The notes beneath the pieces were generated by a model that ran no database searches, had not been told where the DNA came from, and worked only from the letters and a program-made list of their open reading frames with translations. Below, in pieces: positions 23,961 through 32,219 of a stretch of DNA of 64,000 nucleotides. This DNA is from Rufibacter latericius (lineage in GTDB: Bacteria; Bacteroidota; Bacteroidia; Cytophagales; Hymenobacteraceae), in contig NZ_RJJD01000013.1 of the NCBI RefSeq assembly GCF_003721515.1, positions 62,001-126,000 on the forward strand. The letters run 5' to 3'. Within the stretch, counting starts at the first letter, position 1. Each line of letters starts with the position of its first letter. The position numbers and the translations under genes were made by a program.

Positions 23961-23980
23961 GATTGGTAGATGATTATTAC

Positions 23981-23996
23981 ATCGCAATGTTACGAT
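23981..23996. promoter_or_regulatory. ArsR-operator-like site, copy 1
   Basis: ATCGCAATGTTACGAT (plus strand), an imperfect dyad with ATCG/CGAT ends, 20 bases upstream of the arsR start. A related copy lies before the next gene. Position and repetition support an ArsR operator. Confidence 0.6.
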
Positions 23997-24151
23997 AAAA
24001 TAATGATAACCGCAACTCCCTTTCCATTGGTGCTCTATTTTTTTGACTTGATGAGGAGGAGCGAGGGAGGCTCCACCACCTGCTTTGTAATAGCCTTTGA
24101 CTAAAAAGTTGCGGAGAGTGTAGGCACAATACCGGCACCCTCCGCGGGCCA

Positions 24152-25138
24152 TCAAAGCGCCATTTCAGCGATGTGGTGGAAGGCTTTTTGGTCGGCTTTG
24201 AACCGCTCGTTGATAGTCAGGGCCGATTTCCCGTTGAACAGGGCATAATTGGCGGCATTGTATAAAAGCCATAGGTTCGCCTCGGTCTGCAACTCCTTTT
24301 CCTCGAACCGCAACCGCTCCATGGCCAGAGAGGACAATTTCTTGGGCAATCCCGCTTGGAGGATCACTTTTTGGACGTCTGCCTCCGTGGGCACGGCCAC
24401 TTCCACCAATTTTTGGTAAATAGTGCCGGTCACCGAGAGGCTTTGTGCAGTGAAATTTTTCAGGATCTTGGTAAGGTGCTCTTTGAAAAACGCCAGGTTC
24501 AACCCCTTGTGGTGGAACGTCTCGGCCAGGATCCTTTCCTCTTTCCGGATCCGTTCAATCGTGACGTGCTCCACTTTTTCCTGCAGGGCATCCAGGTACT
24601 TTTTAGGCTGGCCGTTCGCCAACCAATTAAAATACTCCTCATACCCCATAAACTCGTCGGCCCATCCCATCAGCCCGTTGGAGCATATCTGACGGTAATA
24701 GGATACCTTTACTTTTTCCTCGTTGGTGGATTCGATGGAGGAACCCTGAATGGTAAAGGGGCTTTTCCCGGTGTAGGAATTGGTGATGATGAGGTTTTTA
24801 TAGATACGCTCGGGGCCTACGTGCAGGCTGTCCGGCAACACGATGTTGATCCCGAAATCCCCCAGCGAAGTAAAGCGGGCATCCAAGACATACTCCTGGG
24901 TTACGCTGTTGACTACCTCCCGCAGCAATTCATTGGGGATCAAAGTATACTCCTCACTTTGCAGGGCAAAGACGTGCTGTGTGCCATCAGGCATAGCGCC
25001 CACGACCGCCCGTTGCCGGTCGGAGGGAAGCAACTGGTACGAACCGGGTAGAAGAGCCTGCAGTTTCTCTTCCCGGACCGGAAAACAGAGTCGGTCCCAG
25101 GAGTTTGATCTTTCGAGATGTGCGCTTTGGGTGGCCAT
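24152..25138 (-). CDS. DUF932 domain protein
   Basis: 328 residues from the ATG at 25138 ([26 protein letters not shown]); an upstream extension of 26 codons is unlikely to be translated. The body matches DUF932, a phage/plasmid-derived family seen in conjugative elements (LVESxx-type opening, then [22 protein letters not shown] and [14 protein letters not shown] in the middle). Function unknown. It is the first gene of the mobile-element part on this strand and lies 191 bases upstream of the arsR promoter without overlap. Confidence 0.8.
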   Translation of the reverse strand: MATQSAHLERSNSWDRLCFPVREEKLQALLPGSYQLLPSDRQRAVVGAMPDGTQHVFALQSEEYTLIPNELLREVVNSVTQEYVLDARFTSLGDFGINIVLPDSLHVGPERIYKNLIITNSYTGKSPFTIQGSSIESTNEEKVKVSYYRQICSNGLMGWADEFMGYEEYFNWLANGQPKKYLDALQEKVEHVTIERIRKEERILAETFHHKGLNLAFFKEHLTKILKNFTAQSLSVTGTIYQKLVEVAVPTEADVQKVILQAGLPKKLSSLAMERLRFEEKELQTEANLWLLYNAANYALFNGKSALTINERFKADQKAFHHIAEMAL

Positions 25139-25461
25139 GGTCTTAGAGGTTTTAAGTACAATTGTTAAACCGTTTCCTTTACTATATATACGTTTCGTAT
25201 CATCACAAAGATACATAATGTATATATTAATTTATGCACAGAAACTAGTGCTTTAAAACTTTTTCCCTTGGCTTTATTATTTATTAATTCCTGATTACTA
25301 GCCTATTATTACATGGAAAGCAATTCCTTCCCTAAGCTGGGCAGTTGTCTTGTAGGGCTAGAAGCTCGAAGGAAAATCTAGGGAGCAGATTTGTCGTCGC
25401 GACCGAAGCAATGCGCAGTCCGGAGTGGGTCCGACCGGTAGGGAGCCTCCCCCCTTTTCAT
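25139..25461. other. Regulatory gap upstream of the DUF932 gene
   Basis: No gene. On the minus strand a -7-like TATCTTTG lies at 25213-25206. Two small palindromes flank it: ATACG-TTT-CGTAT (25188-25200) and ATACAT-A-ATGTAT (25211-25223). These look like promoter and operator of the DUF932 gene. The rest (25230-25461) shows nothing recognisable. Confidence 0.4.
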
Positions 25462-25494
25462 AAAAAAACCAAACCCGTTCCTGGATCTGGTTTT
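25462..25494 (-). terminator. Terminator after the toprim gene
   Basis: On the minus strand AAAACCA (25494-25488) pairs with TGGTTTT (25471-25465) over a 16-nt loop and runs into seven or more T residues, 24 bases after the stop at 25518. Confidence 0.6.
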
Positions 25495-25517
25495 CTCTGC
25501 TGGCCCTGCGGTGACTT

Positions 25518-27137
25518 CTACAGTCTGCGGCTTACCTGTGGTATCTTCTCTTTGGGGTTGGCCCTTCTCTCCAGAGGAGTATCCTTCGGCAAAGCTTCTT
25601 GGTTTTCCCTGTCCGCTACCGCTCCCCCTTTTTTCTCCTGCTGCAGCACCTGTAGGCTTTCCTCATTCTCTTTCCCCAACCCGAAGGTTTGCTGGAGCTG
25701 TTCGTAGCGCCCTGGCTGGAGAACCACGAACTTCAGATCGTCATGCGTCAGCTTTTCGGCTGGGCTCTTTTTCAGATCATTTTTATTGATTTCCGCTAGC
25801 AACTCGGGGCTTTTGTGGATGGCTTTGATCAGTTTCAGATCCTCGTTGTAGTCGTTTAGAATGGCTTTCTTAATCTCTATCTTTTTCTCCAACCCTGCCG
25901 CTGAAACCAACGCCTTGTTGAACTGGTGCAGGGCGAAGAAAGTAGTCGGAATCTCAACGATAAACTGATTTCCAGTCAGGTTGAATTTGATTTTATCCTT
26001 TTCCAGTTCGTTTTTGACGACGTTGCCCAATCCCTCCTTTTTTAGTTCCTCGTCGATTTGCCCGTGGTACTGCTTCAGTGCCCGCATCAGCCTGTCGGCC
26101 AGGTCCACGAGAGCACCAGGTTCAGTATGGAGGCTGGAGAAAGCCAGCTTAAGGCTGTTTTTGGGATTTGCCAGCCGTTGGGAGGGGAATTTTTCGGCAG
26201 CTAATTCCCTCAGGAACATCAGATCATAGTAGGCTCCCTTTTTGTCATTGTCATTGGCCGTCACGTACTGAAAATCAGGGTCCGTGTTGCCTTTGGCTTT
26301 CAGTTCCTTGATGGTTTGGATCTGGTGGCTGGTAAGATTCCCGCCGTAGGAAATGTACAAGGTATTTTGCGGTTTCCGGAGTTCCTGGTAGCTAAGGGCG
26401 TCCAAGGCACTTTCCACCAGCACGATCCGGTCTAACTTGTGGGGCATATTGGAGTGCCAAACCCCGTTGCTCCGGTCGGAGCCTTCGGCATGGGCCTTGT
26501 AATCCCTGTTTCGAATCTCCAGGCCCACCATCCGGGTATCATGGGCCAGGTGGTAGGGAAACGCCACATTGGTATAGACCGGTCCCGGTTTGGCCGGATC
26601 CTGGTATTGCACATTGTAGATACGCCCGATGAATTCCGGTTTTTCCAAGGTTTCCAGGGAGATCCCCCTTTCCCGGAAGAAGTCTTTTTTATAAAGCGGT
26701 TTGAGCTGGTAGTAGTCGATCAGAAATTGATGCGCTTCGATGTTATGGAGGGTTCCGGTATCCACCAGCTGCCGGTTCTGCTGCCTGGCCGGTTCCGGCA
26801 GTTTCAGGTACTGGTACAGGATGGCATTCACGTTGGCGTTTTCGTTCCGGTTGCTGTTTTGCGGAAACAGGGTACCCAGCCTCCTTTTCACGAAATTGAT
26901 CAGGCTGCCTTTATCCGTGTCATCCTCGGGATTCCAATAGCCCTGGTTCCCAGGATTCGTCGGATTGAGGATGATAATCCGGTCATTGGTTTGCGGGTTG
27001 AAAAAGACCGGGGTCCGGGAACCCTTTTTCACCTCATGGTGGTAACCGTTGGCAGTAGCCAGCTCAATGATGGAGATTTCCTGGCGGAAGTCCTCAAAGC
27101 TTTTGGCATCCGGGTATTTACTTCTGAAATCCTCCAT
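25518..27137 (-). CDS. Toprim-domain, primase-like mobile-element protein
   Basis: 539 residues. The N-terminal third has the DUF3991-type zinc-finger-like region of primases (YHHEVKKGSRTPVFFNP, then GSLINFVKRRLG). The toprim domain is at about 225-300: IVLVESALDALSYQEL with the metal-binding Glu, and YVTANDNDKKGAYYD carrying the DxD-like pair. A long charged C-terminal half follows. Such proteins are widespread in Bacteroidetes conjugative elements and plasmids and may act as primase in transfer or replication. Located after the DUF3945 gene (84-base gap) and ended by its own terminator. Confidence 0.85.
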   Translation of the reverse strand: MEDFRSKYPDAKSFEDFRQEISIIELATANGYHHEVKKGSRTPVFFNPQTNDRIIILNPTNPGNQGYWNPEDDTDKGSLINFVKRRLGTLFPQNSNRNENANVNAILYQYLKLPEPARQQNRQLVDTGTLHNIEAHQFLIDYYQLKPLYKKDFFRERGISLETLEKPEFIGRIYNVQYQDPAKPGPVYTNVAFPYHLAHDTRMVGLEIRNRDYKAHAEGSDRSNGVWHSNMPHKLDRIVLVESALDALSYQELRKPQNTLYISYGGNLTSHQIQTIKELKAKGNTDPDFQYVTANDNDKKGAYYDLMFLRELAAEKFPSQRLANPKNSLKLAFSSLHTEPGALVDLADRLMRALKQYHGQIDEELKKEGLGNVVKNELEKDKIKFNLTGNQFIVEIPTTFFALHQFNKALVSAAGLEKKIEIKKAILNDYNEDLKLIKAIHKSPELLAEINKNDLKKSPAEKLTHDDLKFVVLQPGRYEQLQQTFGLGKENEESLQVLQQEKKGGAVADRENQEALPKDTPLERRANPKEKIPQVSRRL

Positions 27138-27221
27138 AGGAAAAAAGTAAAGGTGTAGAATGGAAGGGGGAAAGTAGTCCGACCCGGCCGACTTGAAGCC
27201 AGCCAGGCAGCCCAGCGTGGT

Positions 27222-28811
27222 TTATAGTTTTGGTCCCCTTCTTTTGGCCGCCTTCGGTTCCGGCTCCTGCTGCTGCTTGCTTTCCACGGTATCGGAGTGT
27301 TTCACCGTTTCCGCTTTGTTCCCCTCGTTATTGGCGGCTACCTGTATTTTATTCTCCGGTTGGATGGTTTGGTGGACGGCAGTAGCGGGCAAAGAACGGA
27401 AAGAAAATCCCTTTTTGGCGGGATCGATTTGCACGGTGGCCGAAAACTCCTGGTTCTTATCGTCTTTCATCCCGGCGATGGGGGTAGGCTTGCCTTGCTC
27501 CAGGGATTTCTTTTGCTCGTCCGTCAACAGGACCCCCCACAAGGTATTCGGGATCTTGATCCGATCGGCCCGGACGGCCACTAATTCCTGGGTATCCCGG
27601 TCTACCCCTATATAGGCCTGGAATTCCTTGTTGGTGGACCTATCGGTGAGGGTTACCTGTTTATTCAAGTTTCCGCTTTCTTTCAGGTTTTGTTTGTCCT
27701 CCGGGGAGAACGCATAGCCCAGGTAGGAGGTGGGGATATCCAGGTGGGCTCGTACGCCATGGAATACAAAGGTCGGCTTCCCGGTCGGATCTTCCGCCAA
27801 CCGGAATTTTCCGTCGAGGGACACTTTCACGCCCCCTAAGTCCCCTTTCAGCCCTTGGAGCAGGGAGGTCTTTTCCCCATTCAGAAGCTTGGTCAGGTTA
27901 TCGGTTTTTTCCAACAGATCCTTGGTGAGGCCTAGTTTCTCGGCATCTTTCCAGTTGATGTCCTCCGGGTTGAATTTTGTTTTCTGCATGTCTAGTGTTT
28001 TGCTATAGGATGGTTGGGCAGCCTTAGGTTTGCCATCGTCGATCTCGGAAGATCCTACCTCATCATTCTTCACGAAGTAAACCATATTTCTGAAATCCTG
28101 CCGTAAAGTTGTCTTCGGACTACCGTCCTCCCCTGTGATGAAAAGGACCATGTTGCTTAGATTCTGCCGCAAGGTCAGCTTCCCCGTGCCCTCCTCCGGG
28201 AAGTGCCACCGATCCTTCTGACCCTTCAACACAAAGGAGTTATTCCCTTCCGGATCAGGGGCCAGCTTTTCCAGCAGCTGTTGCTGCCGGTCTTCCGGAA
28301 GATGGACAAAGGCCCTTTCCGTGGCGTCGGTCATCCCGGAGGTCCCTGTTTTGTCTTCCAGGGCTATCAGCCCTTTGATCAGATCGGCTTTCAAGTCAGG
28401 CAAGCTCTCCTGTATTTCCCGGGCCGCCGTGGCGGGCGATTTGGAAACCGGCACGGCCAACACTTCTAAAGAATCCGAAGTACCGTAATTGTTTTTGAAG
28501 TTAATAATAAAGTTACCCAGAAACCCTTTGTGGGGAATTATTTCAAAAACGGGGCCATCCGCTTGCCTGGGCTGGGCAGGATCATGGAGCCTGGTTTTGC
28601 CTTGGGGATCTTTCCCGAGGATGTGGACCTCCCCCGTTTCTTTGTTCAAGGTAAAAAGGTGTTGGGGGGATTCCCCTGGGTGCTGTGTCTTACTCTCCGC
28701 CTTCGTAAGCTCCTCTTCCGTGCCGGATTTCTCTTCCCTGGCTTTCGTCTTCCCGGTTTCCCCGAGGCCGTGATTTCCTGTCCCCATCAGGGGTGATGCT
28801 ACCGTTGCCAT
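27222..28811 (-). CDS. DUF4099/DUF3945 domain protein
   Basis: 529 residues from the ATG at 28811; a start at 28859 is possible. The N-terminal half is variable and contains an internal duplication (LTLRQNLSNMVLFITGEDG and TTLRQDFRNMVYFVKNDEV, about 210-265). A DUF4099 module follows (FNPEDINWKDAEKLGLTKDLLE), then two DUF3945 repeats (YAFSPEDKQNLKESGNLNK and GVLLTDEQKKSLEQGKPTP), and a basic end (KAAKRRGPKL). These domains are common on Bacteroidetes conjugative elements, next to topoisomerase or primase genes, but biochemically uncharacterised. It is divergent from the M23 peptidase gene. Confidence 0.8.
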   Translation of the reverse strand: MATVASPLMGTGNHGLGETGKTKAREEKSGTEEELTKAESKTQHPGESPQHLFTLNKETGEVHILGKDPQGKTRLHDPAQPRQADGPVFEIIPHKGFLGNFIINFKNNYGTSDSLEVLAVPVSKSPATAAREIQESLPDLKADLIKGLIALEDKTGTSGMTDATERAFVHLPEDRQQQLLEKLAPDPEGNNSFVLKGQKDRWHFPEEGTGKLTLRQNLSNMVLFITGEDGSPKTTLRQDFRNMVYFVKNDEVGSSEIDDGKPKAAQPSYSKTLDMQKTKFNPEDINWKDAEKLGLTKDLLEKTDNLTKLLNGEKTSLLQGLKGDLGGVKVSLDGKFRLAEDPTGKPTFVFHGVRAHLDIPTSYLGYAFSPEDKQNLKESGNLNKQVTLTDRSTNKEFQAYIGVDRDTQELVAVRADRIKIPNTLWGVLLTDEQKKSLEQGKPTPIAGMKDDKNQEFSATVQIDPAKKGFSFRSLPATAVHQTIQPENKIQVAANNEGNKAETVKHSDTVESKQQQEPEPKAAKRRGPKL

Positions 28812-28862
28812 GGCTCTAATTTTTAAGGTAAAAAAATCAACTGGCCGAAAGAAAGACATAAG

Positions 28863-28881
28863 TTATTCATAAGATGAATAA
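28863..28881. promoter_or_regulatory. Inverted repeat TTATTCAT-AAG-ATGAATAA
   Basis: A perfect 8-bp dyad with a 3-bp spacer in the divergent region between the DUF3945 and M23 genes. The inner TATTCAT-N3-ATGAATA has the same design as the twin operators before the tra operon (TATTTAT-N3-ATAAATA), with one change per half. Confidence 0.6.
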
Positions 28882-28899
28882 ACGGCCACTTTTTTACTG

Positions 28900-28917
28900 C
28901 GTATAATTCATGATACG
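28900..28917. promoter_or_regulatory. Inverted repeat CGTAT-N8-ATACG
   Basis: CGTAT (28900-28904) and ATACG (28913-28917) around 8 bases, 21 bases upstream of the M23 peptidase start codon. A second operator candidate in the same divergent promoter region. Confidence 0.35.
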
Positions 28918-28937
28918 AATAATTTTAAAAAAATGGC

Positions 28938-29675
28938 ATGTCGCACTACCTAAAATATGCCGCGTTCGCCTTGCTAGGACTGGGGGAGGTACCAGGTCAG
29001 GCCCAGTCCTTCCCAGCGGCCCAGGACCCTCTGCCCTGGGAGAAGAAATCGGAAACGGAAAAGCGACGGGAATCCCTGCTCTGGCTGCGTAAACAGGCCC
29101 TGCGGGATGAGATTACCTTCGTAACGGAGGATCTCTTAAGGCAATCGACCACCTATGGCGAGGTGTTGCGCCTTCTCCGAATCTCCCGGTTTGATTCCCG
29201 GATCCTCCGGACGATCCCCAGCCTGGTGCCGGTCAAGCAATCGTCAGTAAGGAATTTCAGGGTTAGTTCCGGGTTCGGGTACCGGGCGCACCCCGTGAAG
29301 GACGCGGTTCTTTTCCATGGGGGAATTGACATACCGGCCCCGAACGGCACCCCGGTCTATGCCGTGGCCGATGCGGTCGTTTCCCGTTCGGTTTCCTTCC
29401 ATGAGGCCTTGGGGAACTTCGTGCAGCTGGATCATCGGAATGGGTTCTCCACGGTCTACGGGCATCTGCTCCGGTTTATCGTCACCCCCGGACAAACCGT
29501 GCAGCAAGGGCAAGTGGTGGGTTATGTGGGGCAGACGGGGTTGAGTACGGGGAACCACCTGCATTACATCGTCGCCAAAAACGGGCGGCCCCTCGATCCC
29601 CTGCCTTTCTGCTTTCTGATGTTTGAGAAGTTCAGGGCGGAAGCAGGCACCCCCTATTCCAGCCGCTCAAAATAG
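28938..29675 (+). CDS. M23-family peptidoglycan endopeptidase
   Basis: 245 residues with a signal peptide (YLKYAAFALLGLGEVPGQAQS) and a LytM/M23 domain from about 115: SGFGYRAHPV, HGGIDIPAPNGTPVYA with the first zinc His and Asp, then GNHLHYIVAKNG with the HLH motif. It would cut peptide cross-links in the cell wall. In conjugative elements such enzymes open the wall for the transfer apparatus, and the MobC and tra genes nearby support that. It is the only plus-strand gene in this block and overlaps the XRE gene tail-to-tail by 22 bases. Confidence 0.88.
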   Translation: MSHYLKYAAFALLGLGEVPGQAQSFPAAQDPLPWEKKSETEKRRESLLWLRKQALRDEITFVTEDLLRQSTTYGEVLRLLRISRFDSRILRTIPSLVPVKQSSVRNFRVSSGFGYRAHPVKDAVLFHGGIDIPAPNGTPVYAVADAVVSRSVSFHEALGNFVQLDHRNGFSTVYGHLLRFIVTPGQTVQQGQVVGYVGQTGLSTGNHLHYIVAKNGRPLDPLPFCFLMFEKFRAEAGTPYSSRSK

Positions 29676-30019
29676 GAATCCAAGTTCTCTACCTTGTCTT
29701 CAGGCCTTAGGCGGGGGGTAAACCTCGAATTGTCCTCGGCCAGGATGTAATTCAGGTTAAAGTCCTGCTTCAGGTAGTAGTTCAGGATCACCAGCAGGTT
29801 TTCCACGGTTCCCCTGCCGGCGGATTCCAGCCGCTGGATGTTGCCCTGGTTTAAATCAAGTTCCTGGGCCAACCGCATCTGGGTCAGTTTCGGCTTGATG
29901 GACGTGCGGATCTCCAGCAGCCTCTTTCCTACGAGGGCCTGGAACGCGGCCGTTTCCATGGCCGGGAGACCCGTATTGCTGTTCGGTATATTTTCTGATG
30001 CTTCCTCAATATGCTCCAT
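29654..30019 (-). CDS. XRE-family regulator of the mobile element
   Basis: 121 residues. A helix-turn-helix of XRE type lies at about 30-85 (KRLLEIRTSIKPKLTQMRLAQELDLNQGNIQRLESAGRG), followed by a helical segment and an acidic tail (EDKVENLDSYFERLE). The gene is downstream of mobC by 5 bases on the same strand, so it is probably co-transcribed with the mobilisation genes and could control them. It overlaps the end of the convergent M23 peptidase gene. Confidence 0.8.
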   Translation of the reverse strand: MEHIEEASENIPNSNTGLPAMETAAFQALVGKRLLEIRTSIKPKLTQMRLAQELDLNQGNIQRLESAGRGTVENLLVILNYYLKQDFNLNYILAEDNSRFTPRLRPEDKVENLDSYFERLE

Positions 30020-30024
30020 TGTGA

Positions 30025-32016
30025 TTACTTAGATGCTGGTGCCGGGGCTTCCGCCTTTATCCTGGTCAGCTCCGCCTGGATCAGGTCTGCTATATCGGCT
30101 TTGATTTGCAGGTAGTTTTGTTGGATGATCTCCTCCATGCGGTCTCTCCCGGTTTCATCCGTGAAATTCGTGATAACGGGGATTTCCCGGTACGTACGTT
30201 CCTCTTCCTGCACCGCTTTGACATCGATCTTGATTTTCCCGTGGAATACCTTTTGGGTGATTTCCTGGCCCAGGTTATCCGCCACCGCCCCGACGAACAC
30301 TCCCTGGGACAGGTTGGCGATCTTACTGGCCGGGAGCATGCTGTCCAATTGGGTAGAGGTGGAGGAAGAGGTGGAATCCCGGCTGACGGACACGCTCTGG
30401 CGCTTCTGCAGGATCCGGCCGAATCGCTCCGACAGCTGCTTGGCGCTATCCCCTACCACCTGTCCCGAGAAAATATTCCCGATGGTATTCTTGATGACCG
30501 TGGCCTCGGCCCGGCCGTAATCCCTTTCCAATTGGGAAAAGTCCTGGAACCCCAATAACGTGCTCACCTTATTGCTTCGGGCGGTGGCAATCAGGTTATC
30601 CAGCCCTTTGAAGTAGATCGTCGGCAGCTCATCGATGATGACGGAGCTTTTCAGCCGGTGTTTCTGGTTGATCAGTTTGATGATCCGGGCATTGTACAGC
30701 CCCAGGGCCGCCCCGTAGACGGCTTGCCGATCGGGGTTGTTGCCCACGCACAGGACTTTCGGGGCTGCGGGGTTATTCAGGTCCAGCGTGAAGTCATTGC
30801 CGCTCATGACCCAGTAAAGCTGCGGGGAGGCCAGCCGGGACAAGGGGATCCGAGCACTGGCGATCTGGCCTTCCAGCTGTTCCATGGCCCCTCCCTCGAA
30901 CGCGGAGACGAAGGGCTTGACATAGTTCTCGATCTCCGGATAACTCCCCAGGATCGGGAAGATCTCCTCGTACTTCCGGCTCAGGAATTCGATGGCGTGG
31001 GGGAACGTACAGTACTTCCCGTTTTCATACAGCCGCAGGAACCAGATGATGGCCGCCAGGAAGTTGATCGGGGACTCTACGAAAAACTCCCCCTGCTTCT
31101 CGATCCATTTTTTATTCAGGTTGAGCATAATGGTATAGGAACTCTCGTAGGCATCGATGATATCGCTCATCATGGAGGGCAGGAGCGGATTACACCGGTG
31201 GCTCTTAGCTGGGTTGTCGAAGTTGATGACGTAAAAGGCGGGCTTTACGGGGTACTTGTCGTAGTTCCGCAGCAGGGTGTTGTAGGCGATGCGGGACAGG
31301 TCATCAAACTTGTAATCGTAAATGTACATGGCGAATCCCTTGGCGATGTGCTGCCTGATGAACTGGTTGACCACCGCGAAGGACTTCCCGGAGCCGGGTG
31401 TTCCGGTGACCCCAGTGGCTCGGAAGGGATTGACGACGTTGACCCACCCTTTTCTTTTTTTTCCCTTCCATTGGTACTCCGTGGGCAGGTTGACCGAAAA
31501 CTCATTTTCCAGCAACCCCTCCTCTTGGGGAAACGATTCGTTTTCGGCATTGAAGATATCCTTCATCAGGTCCGAGCTGAATAATCGGGACAGGTAATTC
31601 CCGCCCTTCAGGAGCAGCAGGTAGCCGAGGGCCAGGGTGCTGATGTAAAAAAAGGAATGGAGGGTGAGCTGGGGGAAGAGATGCAAAAGCAGGTCATTGG
31701 CGAAAAACAGCCCGGAACCCAGGAGAAAGTAGCCACCGATGCTTTTCCCGGAGACCTTCTCTGATTTGACGCCCTTGGTCCCCAGGCAGGAGATCCCCAG
31801 TAGCAGGAGGCAGGCCCCTTTGGAATAGAGGGGATCGGAGAAAAGCCCGCTTCCTTTCGCCAACTTCAGCAAAACGGAATCCAGGAAAGGGACCGTCCAG
31901 CCGTTGCCCTGGAAAGCGGAATAGCAAAACCAGTACACATGGATTCCGAGTAAAAAAATACTGAGGATCCGGGTGAAGTCCATCAGCTTGGATAAGGCTC
32001 TTTGATCTTCGTGCAT
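30025..32016 (-). CDS. mobC: MobC/TraG-type conjugative coupling protein
   Basis: 663 residues. The N-terminus bears the YWFCY motif (residues 28-32) that names this family of Bacteroidetes mobilisation proteins, with several membrane helices (to about 140). The cytoplasmic ATPase has Walker A GTPGSGKS (205-212) and Walker B in SVIIDELPTIYF, followed by the Gln-containing motif LLGFQDFSQLERDYG of VirD4 proteins. It would bring the relaxase-DNA complex to the type IV secretion channel. A -7-type promoter lies 78 bases upstream, at 32094-32101. Confidence 0.92.
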   Translation of the reverse strand: MHEDQRALSKLMDFTRILSIFLLGIHVYWFCYSAFQGNGWTVPFLDSVLLKLAKGSGLFSDPLYSKGACLLLLGISCLGTKGVKSEKVSGKSIGGYFLLGSGLFFANDLLLHLFPQLTLHSFFYISTLALGYLLLLKGGNYLSRLFSSDLMKDIFNAENESFPQEEGLLENEFSVNLPTEYQWKGKKRKGWVNVVNPFRATGVTGTPGSGKSFAVVNQFIRQHIAKGFAMYIYDYKFDDLSRIAYNTLLRNYDKYPVKPAFYVINFDNPAKSHRCNPLLPSMMSDIIDAYESSYTIMLNLNKKWIEKQGEFFVESPINFLAAIIWFLRLYENGKYCTFPHAIEFLSRKYEEIFPILGSYPEIENYVKPFVSAFEGGAMEQLEGQIASARIPLSRLASPQLYWVMSGNDFTLDLNNPAAPKVLCVGNNPDRQAVYGAALGLYNARIIKLINQKHRLKSSVIIDELPTIYFKGLDNLIATARSNKVSTLLGFQDFSQLERDYGRAEATVIKNTIGNIFSGQVVGDSAKQLSERFGRILQKRQSVSVSRDSTSSSTSTQLDSMLPASKIANLSQGVFVGAVADNLGQEITQKVFHGKIKIDVKAVQEEERTYREIPVITNFTDETGRDRMEEIIQQNYLQIKADIADLIQAELTRIKAEAPAPASK

Positions 32017-32093
32017 CTGCTGAAAAGGGTAAGGTCCAATCGAGTATCGGGGCAGTGAGTCGTGTTAGGTTCCGGTGAAGGGAAGAGCCAAGG

Positions 32094-32101
32094 CAAATAT
32101 A
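32094..32101 (-). promoter_or_regulatory. -7 element before mobC
   Basis: TATATTTG on the minus strand, a full TAnnTTTG match, 78 bases upstream of the mobC start. No clear -33 TTTG at the usual distance, so the promoter is a partial match. Confidence 0.4.
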
Positions 32102-32219
32102 TAGATTTCAGCTATATGTACGCCCTCTTTCCCCAACTAGAAAAGGCGGGGAAGAGGCCCGTTCTGCCCCGGTATACGGGCAAGCCCTATCCATGGGATG
32201 AATAATAATCACCAAGGGT

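Noticed and set aside
30658-31584. 308-codon plus-strand frame opposite mobC
   Set aside because: Shadow of the coupling-protein gene; no motif, while the minus frame has Walker A and B.
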